Shown here one piece after another: positions 24,324-35,912 of a stretch of 64,000 nucleotides of DNA. Made by a program: the position numbers and the translations under genes. The stretch comes from Turnera subulata (taxonomy: Eukaryota; Streptophyta; Magnoliopsida; Malpighiales; Passifloraceae). The stretch covers positions 25,867 through 89,866 of the forward strand of contig JAKUCV010004446.1 of NCBI GenBank assembly GCA_028386065.3, read 5' to 3'. Positions within the stretch are counted from its first letter, which is position 1; the number at the start of each line of letters is the position of its first letter. The notes below the pieces were generated by a model. The model saw only the letters and a program-made list of their open reading frames with translations, searched no databases and was not told the DNA's origin.

Positions 24324-25988
24324 TGTTAGAACAATAGCCCTACGCTAGAGGAGGGGTGAATAGCGTTTATCGGATTAAAACGAAATAAGCAGGAAATAAA
24401 TGCGGAATTAAAAAGATTGAAGGACAAAAACAATTTATCCTGGTTCACACACACACTACTTGTGTGGCTAATCCAGTCCTTCAAGAGACTCTCTTAAAGA
24501 TTCCACTATCTACTTTAAGCTTCCGGGTGCTTAACAAACCGTTTACAACCTAGGAATTCTAATCACAAGAATCCTAAACCTGAGAGTTCAAGTCACATGA
24601 ACCTCAACACTCTTGCTTGAAGATACCTCACTTCAAGACTTCTCACACAAGAAGATATACCCTCTTCCTATGAATCTCAACAAGGGAACTAACCTCGCTT
24701 AAAGTGTATGAATACACAATTCAATCACTCAAACAAAGAACTCTCTCAAAGAGCAGATATGAGTATACAAGTAAAGCTCTAAAAGGCAACTCTCAAATCC
24801 TCAATAGGATATTGGCTCAATTAAAATTTGGATGAATGTATGAAATGAATACTTGAATGTAGAGAGTTGATTAGTAGTGAATCAGAGCTGAAAATGCTTA
24901 ATTTGTAGCTCTGAAAAGTCATGGAGCCGTTTGAAATCCACCCAAGAAAAAGCTTTAAACAAAACATAGTGGGTGCTAAAAGTTGTCAGCAATAACGGCC
25001 ATAACATCGATGTTTAAACTCTCAACATCGATGTTTTGTTCAGTAAATTTGAATTTTTGGACTAACGGTAACTAAAACATCGATGTTCTCAAACCCAACA
25101 TCGATGTTATTTTGATTCTGTGTAAAACCCATTAAATCATCATGTGAGGAACATCGACGTTTTATAACCCAACATCGATGTTATTTTGCTTCTGTGAAAA
25201 TGAGATGAAAACTGATTCTTGAAGAACATCGATGTTTAATTCACAACATCGATGTTATTTTGCTTCTGTGAAAAATGATTAAAGCTGACCATTGAAGAAC
25301 ATCGATGTTATGAAATCCAACATCGATGTTTTTCTTATGTAAAGGATATTTTCAAATGCAACAGTCATGAGAACATCGATGTTTAGGAATCCAACATCGA
25401 TGTTCTGAGTCTTCTACCAATTTTTGGAAAATTCTTTAAAGGCAGGAACATTGATGTTTCGATGGCAACATCGATGTTATTTTGGCTCGGCAAAAACAAA
25501 TTAAAATTGACCATTATGGAACATCGATGTTACAAATGGGAACATCGATGTTATGACTAATTTTAAACGCAACGGTCACTAGAACATCGATGTTTAGGAT
25601 TCCAACATCGATGTTATTAGCCTACTGCCTGTTTTGGAAATTTGTTGGAAGGCAGAACATCAATATTTTAAAACATAACATCGATGTTATTGACACAGAA
25701 AAACAGTTTGATGTTTGAAATATGTTTATGTGATGCATGAGCAAATTTTATCTTATTTTGAGCCAATGTCCTAGAAGGGTTGAGTGTTATACCTTGTACA
25801 ATTTATGAATCTAACTCTTCTTTCTTGGCTCTTTAATTCTTGTGCTCATTCACTTTCATCCTTTGCTCTTGAGTGGTTTCTTTGACTTGAGGATTGATTT
25901 GCCTTCATTTCAATTCATTTCTTTTTGCTTCCTGAATAGTTTGTCAATATCAAAACCTATAAGAAGCAAGGAGGCATTAGTTCCAACC
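24324..25988 (-). repeat. 5' LTR of the non-autonomous SIRE-like element
   Basis: It matches 16699-18337 over its whole length and is slightly longer because it keeps two palindromes lost there. CTCCC at 25989-25993 is the target duplication. The terminal base next to it is C instead of A. Confidence 0.92.
25003..25688. repeat. Best-preserved array of ten palindrome pairs (5' LTR)
   Basis: Ten pairs start at 25003, 25076, 25150, 25225, 25298, 25372, 25447, 25520, 25583 and 25656. The second member of each starts 20 or 21 bp later. Pair-to-pair steps are 73, 74, 75, 73, 74, 75, 73, 63 and 73 bp. Seventeen of the twenty 12-mers are exact AACATCGATGTT. The array lies in the first half of the LTR as read on the minus strand, the usual place of U3 regulatory sequence. 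Confidence 0.95.
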
Positions 25989-25993
25989 CTCCC

Positions 25994-27890
25994 AGTACCA
26001 AGTCAACTGTATACTCCACCTCCCGCTCCGGAGGCAACCCAGGTAAATCATCAGGAAACTCCCAAAAAATCGGAATATTCTCCACTCCCGGTACTGGCAC
26101 TAAAGAATCGACCACATGAGCTAGAAATGCATCACAGCCCTCTCGGATCATCCTGAAAGCTTGGATGGCTGAGATACAACACGTCGATAGAGCTCTTCGC
26201 TCTCCGACGAACACCAATCTACGCCCCAACAGAGAAGACAAAGACACTTCCCTGGCTCGACAATCAACTACTGTCTGGAGTCTGGACAACCAATCCATGC
26301 CTAAGATAACATCAAACTCCCCCAAGTCCATGACAGCAAGATCAGAGGGAAAACTCTCACTATCATACTCTATCGATACATCTCTACAAACCTGATCACA
26401 ACAACTATGTCACCTGTGGGTAAACGGACTCTCAGGGGTCTACTTAAGTTATCATCATCTATGTTATGCATGGTCATGAATGCACGTGATACAAATGAGT
26501 GTGTTGAGTCTGGATCAACTAAAGCATGTGCATACTGACCAAAAACCATAAAGGTACCTACTATGACCTCTGGAGCATCAGTAGCGTCCTCCCGGGTGAT
26601 GGCATAAATCCTAGGAGCTGCAGCAGACTGAGTCGCACCCCTGCGGTTTGAAGCTCCAGAACCCCCACGACCTCGACCCTGCTGTCCGCCACCCCTGCTC
26701 GGACTAGAAGAAACAACACCACTAGCCACAGAACTATGTACTATATACTGGGAACCACTGCCACCACTATCCTTAATCCACTTGTAACATGCTAAATTCT
26801 GGTGTCCTGGCTTATTGCAAAACCAGCACGTACCCAAAAATCGTGCCGAGGAACCCCGTCCCTGAGATCCGGACTGATAGGACCGTCCTCCCGAGGATCT
26901 GCCTGGTCCACCCTGATAGTTCTGCCCTTGGGACTTCTTCGAACCTCGGTAAGAAGAACCTTGTCCACCAGAATAGTCTGCATCTCCGGCATCAGAATAC
27001 TGTCTCTTCTGTCCAGAAGCAGATGATTGCTTCTTCTGCTCGGTTGCCTGAGCCTCTAGTCCAATCAACTGCACTCTCTCTGCATTTAAAGCAGCCTCAC
27101 AAACTGCCTCCCAAGTCTTGTGCCCTCTACCAACCACAGCTAACACCAACTCCGTACGTAAGCCGTTAACAAACCGCCTACACTTAGTCACCTCATCGGG
27201 CACAAACTCCCGAGCATAAGAGAGAAGGATGCAGAACTGGATTCTGAATGCTGACACCGACTCCTCTAGTCCCTGCTTCACCTCAAGAAACTGCTTCTTC
27301 TGCTCCTCCAAGAAACCAACTGCGAGAAACTCCTTGTAGAATTTCTCTTTGAAATCTTCTCATGGCATCTACACAGGCCTCAGTAGGTTCTCAACAAGTC
27401 CACGCCACCATGTCAATGCATATCCCGTGAACTTGTTTGCAGCAAACCGTGCCCAGTGCCCAGGCGGACACGAACCTCTCCAGAACATTCTCCACCTGAA
27501 GGAACCAATCATCGGAATCCTTTGCATTGACATTCTCACCCGAGAACTCCTTAACTGCTAACTTATCCATGTGTTTGTAACCACTCTCCATACCACCTAC
27601 CGCAGTAGGTGCAACCAGCTGAGCACCCTGCTGCTACTGCTGAAAGTGCTGAAACTATTTCCACTCCAAAAAGGCCTGATACTGCTGGAACGCTGGGTCC
27701 GCAACGGGTGGTATGGGTGGCACTACATTCTGTTCTCCTCCACCTGCAACATCATTCCCTGCTGCATTATTGTTCCCCTGACCAACGGGAACCTGCATCA
27801 CCGACACAATGTCAGAGACATGAGTAACGGCGTCATCATCAGCATTGTGCTGCCCCTGGTAATCCATATCAATGCCTATATGAATGCGAA
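25994..27890 (-). pseudogene. Gag-protease of the Tekay-like element
   Basis: Gag begins near ATG 27867. Two TAG codons in a Gln run (about 27625-27657), a stop near 27391 and a frameshift near 27385 break it. The main piece, 26370-27311, has the capsid region (FLEVKQGLEESVSAF, then FVNGLR), a Gly/Ser/Gln-rich linker, the knuckle CWFCNKPGHQNLAC, and the start of protease. The protease motif reads DPDSTHSF where the family usually has DPGSTHSF, so a key Gly is lost. A frameshift near 26395 moves to another frame (FDVILGMDWL, then the pre-RT segment with FPDDLPGLPPEREVEY), which ends at the copia insertion. Confidence 0.85.
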
Positions 27891-27997
27891 TGAGTCAAAA
27901 ATACTTTTAAAGTTATAAATCTGGAAATAGGCTTAAACACAGAAATCACTTTGAAAACAAGGTTTAAAGCACTTTTAAAGCCAAGGATCTGAAGCCT

Positions 27998-28009
27998 GCT
28001 CCGCTACCA
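27998..28009 (-). promoter_or_regulatory. Primer-binding site of the Tekay-like element
   Basis: TGGTAGCGGAGC on the minus strand lies 3 bp inside the 5' LTR and is followed by AGGCTTC. It is the same 12-mer as in the copia element at 24310. Confidence 0.75.
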
Positions 28010-28012
28010 AGC

Positions 28013-31000
28013 TGAAACACCCGTGTCCCAATTTTACAAATAAAATACTTGGTCAAAAGGAATTTACCAAAATGCCCCTGAAACCCGGGACATGAAATCC
28101 AATACCAAACATTATCTGAAAATCTTAGTAAAGTGAGATGTCATAAAGAACAAGAGAAAAGCGACTTATCAAGCCATAAGTCAACCCGGCATCCAGCCGA
28201 AACAACATCAGATATCAAAATCAATAATGACATCTCAAGCAAAATCCAATGCAGCGGAAGAAATAAACAAAGTAAAAACAAGGGAAGAAAAATGATATGC
28301 ACGTCAACTCTATGGATCCAACCGGGAGAAGAAGTACAGCTACCTGCTGGGATATCCACGTCCGTACTCCAGAAAGGAAAAAAAAGAAACTGCACGCCAA
28401 CTAAAAGTCGGAAAAACAACGGTGGCGATTATGTGAGTCGCCTATTCAGTGAGCAGTATAAATCTAGTTATGTAGGTGTGCAAAGCAAGTTCGAAAGGAA
28501 AGTAGAGAAACAAGCACAAGTAAGCAAACACACAATAACCGGTACTAACATGCCAACAGCATAAAAGCAATCAATTTTTGGTTTACATCTGTTTGTGTGT
28601 TAAGTTTTATTATTACATTTATTATTATTCAGGGCCCCCTACTGTGTACGTCGAGCTCGGTCCCGTCTCATGAGACAACCAGGGCGTCAGCTCAATATCA
28701 CCAGGCACATAGCCCAAACATAACCATAGAGAGAGAGAGAGAGAGAGACAGAGAAAGAGGGAGGTAGAAAGGGAGAGGTAGAAGGAGGGAGGTAGAACCG
28801 GTCATCACAGACCCATATGCTAAACCGCATATACCATGTTATCCCGCATGCAAATCCCGAGGGGTATCACTTCCCGCTCGAACCAACCGGTCATCAGCAC
28901 ACAGTAGTATATCTTTTATTGTGTGTTATTCTTATTCATACTTATGAGTTCATGTGTGCCCAAAAGTCATGATTTACCAGGGTGGTGTGAATTATCCATT
29001 AAATCAACATCCGGGTTTCCAACCCACAACACAACACACAGATCACCCAAAATCATATTACATGTTATATCTCATAACAGTTAAACCATATCACGCTCGT
29101 TCAACAAACAGCAATACACAGGCACACAATACAGATCATGGCATGTTAGCAAACAAGGCATGCAACTCAAACAAACCAATCCAACAAGCACATGCATACA
29201 AACATAAAAAGACTTATAAAGTCACCTCAACGACGATTACTCTGTGGAGCTTTCCCCAAGACAGATCCTCCAGCTCCCGAGGTATTACCCGTACCTGAAT
29301 ACTGGCACACACAATAATTACAAAACAATTATAACAAACCGTGCATACATGATACTTATATGCTCAACTGAGTGAAAATCCAACCCTAACTAACCGGTTT
29401 ATGATTTTAGGGTCTAAGCCCAACAGGGAAACTCCAAGGAGATTGGGACCTAAGGTGCTCCGGGCTTAAGCCCAACTAAGTCCAAAAAAAAAACTTATCG
29501 AGCTCAAAGTACACATGGTCTCTAGGCCTAAAGCCCACATCCCCAGAACTACTATAAAATCCAGATATGTCCATGGGCTTTGAGCCCATCTCTTATTTAA
29601 GTCCAAATAATCAAATCAAGTCATAAAATCTCATTACTGGGCCTGGGCCCGATTTACACTAATTTCCATTTAAGGGTTTTACCCGAGCCCGAGTTACCGT
29701 CCTAAAGGTTCTACCCGCGTCGGACAAACCGGTCACAAGCAACTTGCTTCCCGCTCTCGGTTTCTACTATGTAAAATACAATTAATACAACCCAATTCAG
29801 AATAAATAATACATGCCATGAGTGAAACACCCATGTCCCAATTTTATAATAAAATACATAACACAAGGAAATTACCAAAATACCCATGAATCCCAGGACA
29901 CGAAATCCAATATCAAAACATCATCTGGAAAGAAATTCTTAAAATCCCGAGATGTCATAAAGAACATAATCAAACCGGGCTAGCAAGCCTCAAATCAACC
30001 CGGCATCCTGCCGATACATCATCAAAACTAAATCCCGGCAACCCGCCGATAAAATAATCAAAATCAAAATGACATCTCATCAAAATACAATGCAGTGGAA
30101 AATGAAGATAAAAATAAAGCAAAGTAAATTGTGGGATGCAAGTCGGCCCTATGGATCCAACCGGGAGAAGAAGCACAGCTACCTGCTGAGTTAACCACAT
30201 CCGCACTCTGGAAGGGTAGATAGTGACGGCACGCTAACTAAGAGTCTGAAAAACAACGTTGGCGATTATGTGAGTCGCCTACTCAGTGAGCAGTATAAAT
30301 CTAATTATGTAGGTGTGCAGAACAAGTCCGAAAGGAAAGAAGAGCAACAAGACAAGTAAGCAACATACAACAACCAGTACTAACATGCCAAGACATTCAA
30401 GCAAACAGTTCATTATTCTCTGTCTATTGTGTGTTAAGTTTTTCTCATTAATAATTTATTATTCTGGGCCCCCTACTGTGTGCGTCGAGCTCGGTCCCGT
30501 CTCATGAGACAACCGGGAATAAGCCCAAATAAAACCAGGCACGAAGCCCAAACATATCCATAGAGAGAGAGAGAGAGAGACAGAGAGAAAGAGGGAGGTA
30601 GAAAGGGGGAGGTAGAAGGAGGGAGGTAGAACCGGTCATTACAGACCCATATGCAAATCCGCATAACTCTTGCTATCCCGCAAGAAAACCTGAGGGGTGT
30701 CACTTCCCACTCGAACCAACCGGTCATCAGCACACAGTAGCCTATCTTCTACTGTTCATTATCTTTATTCACAAGTTATGAGTTTATGTGTGCCAGGAAT
30801 CGTGATTTAACAGGGTTGTGTATATTCTCATCTCAGTCAAATATCCGGGTCTCCGACCCACAGCACATCACACAAATTACCCAAATTCACATCACATGTT
30901 ATCACCAAAACAATCCAACAATTCATGCTCAAAAGCAAACAGTAAGACATAGGCACACAATACGGATCACAGCATGTTAGCAAACAAGCAAGCAACTCAA

Positions 31001-34000
31001 ACAGACCAATCCAACAAGCTCATGCATACAGACATAAAAAGATGTATAAAGTCACCTCAACGACGATTGTCCTGTGGAGCTTTTCCCAAAACAGATCCTC
31101 CAGCTCCTGAGGCATTACCCGTGCCTGAATACCGGCACACACAACAAATTACAAACAATTACAATAAAACGTGCATGCATGCAACTATAATGCTCAACTG
31201 AGTTAAACCCGACCCTAGTTAGCCATTTATGAAATTCCCGGGTCTAAACCCGACATAATGTTCCCTCATCAAAACTCCGAGTATCGGGACCTAAGGTTCA
31301 CCGGGCTTAAGCCCAACTAAGTCCAAGAGTAGTTCCCGGGGCCTATGGCCCACTCATTATGTTCTTTAAGGTTCCCGGGCCTAAAGCCCATCCCAAATCT
31401 GATTGTTAACAAACCCAATTATAAAAATCACATTACCGGGCCTAGGCCCGATTCGGTCCAATTTCCACTTAAGGGTTTTGCCCGAGTCAAAGTATTCCCG
31501 GCCTATGGTTCTACCCGTGTCGGCAAATTCCCGGTTATACACACTCACAGCCCCGCACCCGGTATTCCACTAAATAATTTCAATTCCCGATACACAATTA
31601 TGCTTACAATAATTATTACATGCCATGAATGGGTTTAGAACATCAAATCTCGCATCGAGGTAATACCGTAATTGCCGGCACAAAACCCGAGCCTTCTCTG
31701 GAAAAATCCCGAGCCTCGCTAGAAAAATCCCGAGCCTCGCTGGATTCCGGTGAACTCGCCGGAAAACACCCAAAGCTGCCCACAACGATTCCAACAATTC
31801 TGCCATGAACGAAACCAACATTCAACTAAATCAACCCAACAACACCTCAACATCAAACAGAAACTCTACACGGGACCTTTGAATTTCCGAATTAAAAAGA
31901 AAAGGATGGGGAAGAACTCTTACCCGCAAGCACCCGTTCAATCGGAAATCTGTTCGAGTCTGCCCTCAATCGATCCAAGTTAAACACCGAGCACCCAATG
32001 TTAAAACCTCACTGCCGGCACTAGGACTAAACCGGAGCTCACACTGACGGCAACAATCCCGACCCCCACAAACAGTCCACCGCCAACAACAACGACACAA
32101 ACACCACAACACCCACACAGACCCGCCACCGACCGGCCATCACAAAACCCACAACAAACAACCAACACAAAACCCATCATCACGATGAAACCCAAAGACG
32201 AGAAAAGAAAAGGGAGAGGGAGCAAGAGTACTCACCCGTGCTCGCGGCCCTTTCCCCTCCCGACTACAGCGGCGGCAGCGACGTGCTCCGGCCGCGGCGA
32301 GAGACAACTCTTGTGACGAACGGCGAGGAGGAGAGAATCGGGCTGTGTGGAGAGGCAAGGAAACGATCGGGGAGAGGTGGTTTCGTGGAAGAGAGGAAGA
32401 AAAAGTGAGGAAAAGAGAGATGGGAAGAGGGAGAGAGGAGGCGCCGTCGGGTGGAAGAGGAGAGCAGAGAAAAAAGAAAAAGTGAAGAAGAGAAGAATAG
32501 AAGAAGAGAGGTGGCTAGGGTTTTTAGGGTGTGAGCCGGCCCAGTCCCAAAACGACGCCGTTTTGGGCTGAGGCGCGGTCAACCCGCCCTAGTCAACGGT
32601 TTCTTTTTTTTTTTTTTACTTCTTTTCCAAAACGACGTAGTTTCGTTTGAAACCACGTTAAACTTCGCATTTCACCCCTATCTCGGATTCGTTTCCCACG
32701 TAACCCGAACCATGAACAATACCAACCTAAAATCGACATTTCCAAGGCATAATAATTTATTTCCTCGACTAAAACTCGAAAATACCTCAAGGGTAAAATT
32801 GGAATAAATATTCCCAAAATTCCGAAAAAAACAAATTATGAAAATTCGGGGCGTTACAATGAGTGTACAACAAATTATACATCAAGGTAATAACGTTAAA
32901 TGCCAGAAAGATTCCATTTCACCGAAACAACAATCCCGAGACGCCGGAACAGAAACGTGCTCACCGAATTCCGGCAAACCCTCGCCGGAAAGTAATCACG
33001 CCTACTGGAGTAATGCCACTACACCACCAATCTAATTCCACAGTTCTGCTAAACCAAAACATCCACGGAGGTTCAAACCAAACAACAACATTACCCAGAA
33101 TTCCAACCATCAAGGATCCGACACCAAGAACAACTCGAAAAGAAGTAAGGCAGACGAAATCTTACCTGAGAGCGATCTGTGAACATCAACACCAGATCCA
33201 CGCACCAGTACACAATTTCTTTCCCGCAGTACCAATCCCGAGATCGTCAACTCCGTGACAACCCGAGCAGAACAAGCTCTCGATCGGAAAACAACAACCC
33301 CCACAACAATTGAGTACCTCTACCACAACTGCACAGCGACCATGCACCGTCCAGCAATGGAACCAACACCATCGCCATCCATGACGTAAGACACGACCCA
33401 CCGTCGATCCAACCCATACACCACAGAGAGAGAATAAAAAAAACAAGACCCGGTTAATTTCTGAACGGGTTAACCCACAACACAACACTAATCGAACGAA
33501 CACAAAGGGAAGAGAAAAAGGCGAATGACGATGGCCTACCTGCGTAGTTGACGATGGCGACTCGAGCTTCGTCCTCGAGGTCTCCGCCACGGCCGACGCC
33601 TCGGAACTAGCCTCTTCTCACGACGCAGCAGCGGCGGCTCAACACCAAAAGACAACGATGGTGTGGGGCGTGTTTGAGGGAAGAGGATGAAGATGTGGCG
33701 GCCACGCGTGTTTGTGGAGAAGAGAGGATAAGGAAGAAAAAAAAAGAGAGGGAGAGTGGTAGCCGATCGGTGAAAGAGGAGGAGGAGGGAAAGAATGAAG
33801 AGAGAGAATGAAAGAGAGGTTTTTATACCTAGGGTTGTCCTAGGGTTTGGCTTGCAGCCCAAAACGGTGTCGCTCGAGAGCTAAACGACGTCGTCTCCTC
33901 TTGCCTAAAGCCTGTGGTCAACGCCCCCCCTCCACTTGGTAAACGCCCTTTCCTCCAAGCTTTTATGCTTACACTCACTCGAAACGACGTAGTTTTATCA

Positions 34001-34210
34001 AACTACCTAAACCCTTAATTCCCAACTCCGGAACCCGATTAAAAACCAAACAAAACCTAATAAACGACCCGAACCATCATCAAAGAGATAATTCCAAAAA
34101 AAAGGGAGAAATTTCTTGACCCAAGACTCGGGAAAAACACGAGGGTAAAATGGGAATTTAAAAGTCCAAAAATTTCATAAATAAAAATTATGAAAAATTG
34201 GGGCGTTACA
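28013..34210 (-). repeat. Tekay-like 5' LTR, interrupted by a related solo LTR
   Basis: The two parts, 28013-29822 and 32864-34210, join at the duplicated ATGAG and together match 9207-12338 closely, for a length of about 3.16 kb. On the minus strand it starts TGTAACGCCCC at 34210. A (GA)n run lies at 28729-28748. Open frames inside it have no support. Confidence 0.9.
29823..32858 (-). mobile_element. Solo LTR of a related Tekay-like element
   Basis: It begins TGAAACACCC and ends GGGCGTTACA on the plus strand, 3036 bp, with ATGAG duplicated at 29818-29822 and 32859-32863. It is similar to the surrounding LTR in order of blocks (GA run, GGTCATCAGCACACAGTAG, GGGCCTAGGCCCG) but clearly more diverged than the two Tekay LTRs are from each other, so it is a related subfamily. 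Confidence 0.93.
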
Positions 34211-34251
34211 ATTATAAATTTGAAAACGTCACGCGTAAAAATAACGCATCA

Positions 34252-34600
34252 GGATACATCCAGGAATAGCATCAAACCAGTTTCGGAATCGAAGGGGAAG
34301 AAGAAGTAACTTTGTCCGGTTTTGTGTTTGAATCTGTAGGCATGATAACCTTGGCGCCGAGAAAGAAGGTCACCTTGCCTCCCTATTATAATTCTTATGG
34401 TAATCCAGCAGTCATGGGAATCATGAGGAGAATGAAGTATTTTCCGGTTCTGGGATTATGGAGAAGGCAACAAGGAGTCGTGGGATTGGGTATCTTTTTG
34501 CATATGCAATATGGTGAAGGAACTCCCTATAATTTGTGAAGAGTAGTCCGAGGGCTAATATTAATAAAAGATTTGATTCCCAGAATTCTAGGAGAATCCA
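34252..34600 (+). pseudogene. Tat/Ogre-like gag-pro fragment, G-patch-like segment
   Basis: Plus-strand frame 34312-34539 contains MRRMKYFPVLGLWRRQQGVVGLG, which resembles the segment next to the G-patch in Tat-lineage polyproteins. It follows directly after the Athila LTR and has no clear 5' or 3' continuation. Assignment rests on memory of the lineage, not on a search. Confidence 0.35.
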
Positions 34601-34989
34601 CCAGATATCAAGCTATTGTAAAAAACTACGTAGACCTAATTTCATGTACTCACAAAGATTTAAAAAAAAAAGATAAAAAAAAAGAGAGAGAAGAGAAAAA
34701 GGAGTCATGATTACGTAGGAAATCCAAATTGGGTCCGGTCCTTCTTTTATTAATGAAAGCTTAAAGGATGAGCACATGGATAAAAGGGAGTTTGTTCACT
34801 CATTTGTTTGCAGGCAATGTAGATGTAGAAGGTCACTGCTTGGGTAAATGTCAATCTTTCCTATGCCTCTTACGTCCGGCATATGTATCTTCATCCCGCA
34901 CAGGTTTATGTGACTCAGCGGAGGAAGCCTCTAAATAAATCTCCCTCAGTAGGATAAGAGACGTCTCGGACTCAAAGATGCTTTTTTCT
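34601..34989. other. Unassigned stretch
   Basis: A/G-rich DNA with an A-rich run (34658-34705). No gene or repeat recognised. Somewhere here a plus-oriented fragment meets the minus-oriented Tat-like ORF1 region. Confidence 0.3.
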
Positions 34990-35907
34990 AACCATGCCCA
35001 GTACAGCAGGGAAGGTCTTGTATCGAAGTACTAGCCAATCTGTTCATTCCGGGGTAGACTCCAACTTCCCTTGATGAAATCCATGGTACGAGTATCCATG
35101 AGTCCGGTAATAGGTGGTTGAATGGGCGGAGGTATAACTTGGGTATGACCAAATTGTCGCAAGATTCTAGCAGGACGATAATGGGTGAACTTCTCAATGC
35201 CAGGAAGCAGTATGAAGTCTCGAGAGAAGGTGCGTAAGAATACTCCTTGCATGCCCAGCCACAGAGCCAGACGACTTAGTCACTATTGATGCCTTGCAAG
35301 TATGCGATTCATTCCCGGATAGATGGGAAAGAGACAAGGACTCGATGGTTCCTAAAATTTCTTGAAGAATAGCACTCGTCCCCTGGAGACTCAATCAGCC
35401 GAAGATCCTCGTACAACCACATCCGCTACGGAATGGGATTAGAACAAAGGATGAAATGGGAAAGAAGAAAAGATATGCAAAGGGAGAAGAGGATGAAGGA
35501 ATACCTGAAGAAGTAGAGGAGAACCAGTCAGTGAGACATCAGGATTATTCACGAGATTGTCGAGACAATTCAGAGTTTCCCCGAGGATTACTAGAGTAAG
35601 GCTATTTCCATTGAACAACCGGGCCACTAATGTGCCGACATTCAGAGAGCATAGGCCAGAGGGTGCCACCAATAAGAATTCGCTTACCATAGCAAGAGCG
35701 AGCGCGGGGTTGCATTTCTTCTTCCTCCACCCCAGGTCAGGTTCTAAAGAATGGTCTTGAAAACGGTCAGTGGGGAGACATTGCTCCACTAATTTGGATA
35801 AGTCTAAAAGGACATCGGAGTTCATAAGAAGGTAAATTGGCCCATCGGTTAGAGAAAGAAACCAGCCCACTTCCTTTTTGACATCATCAGCAAAAGAAAC
35901 CATTGCA
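34990..35907 (-). pseudogene. Accessory ORF1 of the Tat-like element, second part (DUF7745-like)
   Basis: The frame enters from the copia insertion site (SAMVSFADDVKKEVGWFLSLTDGPIYLLMN) and stays open to a probable short intron at 35504-35426. After it, MWLYEDLRLIESPG and more weakly coding sequence continue with stops to about 34990. The protein type, a plant-only domain found with retroelements that I believe is DUF7745, has no known biochemical role. The first part is at 47810-48031. Confidence 0.6.
35426..35504 (-). other. Probable short intron in ORF1
   Basis: Minus strand CAG/GTATTC at 35504 and CCGTAG/CGG at 35426 bound 79 nt with a pyrimidine-rich 3' end. Protein similarity continues on both sides (LLLQ then MWLYEDL), whereas unspliced reading soon hits a stop. 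Confidence 0.5.
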
Positions 35908-35912
35908 GAGAT

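Larger units (their letters stand above)
16699..25988 (-). mobile_element. Non-autonomous SIRE/Maximus-like Ty1/copia element with palindrome arrays
   Basis: Two near-identical LTRs bound it (16699-18337 and 24324-25988) and CTCCC is duplicated at 16694-16698 and 25989-25993. On the minus strand it has a PBS, a gag, then no protease, integrase, RT or RNase H, then a post-pol accessory ORF and several polypurine-like tracts. The place of pol is taken by two palindrome arrays and an antisense gene-like unit (21245-22205). It would need enzymes from a related element. It interrupts the protease-RT junction of the Tekay-like element. Confidence 0.9.
9207..34210 (-). mobile_element. Tekay/Del-like chromovirus (Ty3/gypsy), with three nested insertions
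   Basis: Both LTRs, PBS, gag, protease, RT, RNase H, integrase and chromodomain are identifiable on the minus strand. The 5' LTR is at the right (28013-34210) and the 3' LTR at the left (9207-12338). The 5-bp target duplication ATTAT lies at 9202-9206 and 34211-34215. Removing the nested Angela-like solo LTR, the SIRE-like element and the related solo LTR leaves about 11 kb, normal for this lineage. All coding parts carry disabling changes. Confidence 0.92.
1..34251 (+). mobile_element. Athila-like Ty3/gypsy retrotransposon, 5' end outside window, interrupted
   Basis: The order gag, protease, integrase, post-pol ORF, long A/T-rich 3' UTR, LTR is that of Athila-type gypsy elements. The purine-rich stretch before the LTR (around 7580-7597) and the LTR start TGATAAC at 7598 are typical of the lineage. 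The LTR is cut by the Tekay-like element at 9207-34210 and resumes at 34216 to end at the CA at 34250-34251. Reverse transcriptase and RNase H are absent between protease and integrase, so this copy could not move on its own. The 5' LTR lies outside the window, so its target duplication cannot be checked. Confidence 0.85.

Noticed and set aside
25003..25688. CRISPR-like array
   Set aside because: Regular short palindromic repeats with spacers, but in a plant retrotransposon LTR, with 8-9 nt and about 40 nt spacers that are partly related to each other, and no cas genes. Not a CRISPR array.
32232..32582. 116-codon minus-strand frame in the solo LTR
   Set aside because: Ser/Leu/Phe-rich translation of a purine-rich stretch; compositional.
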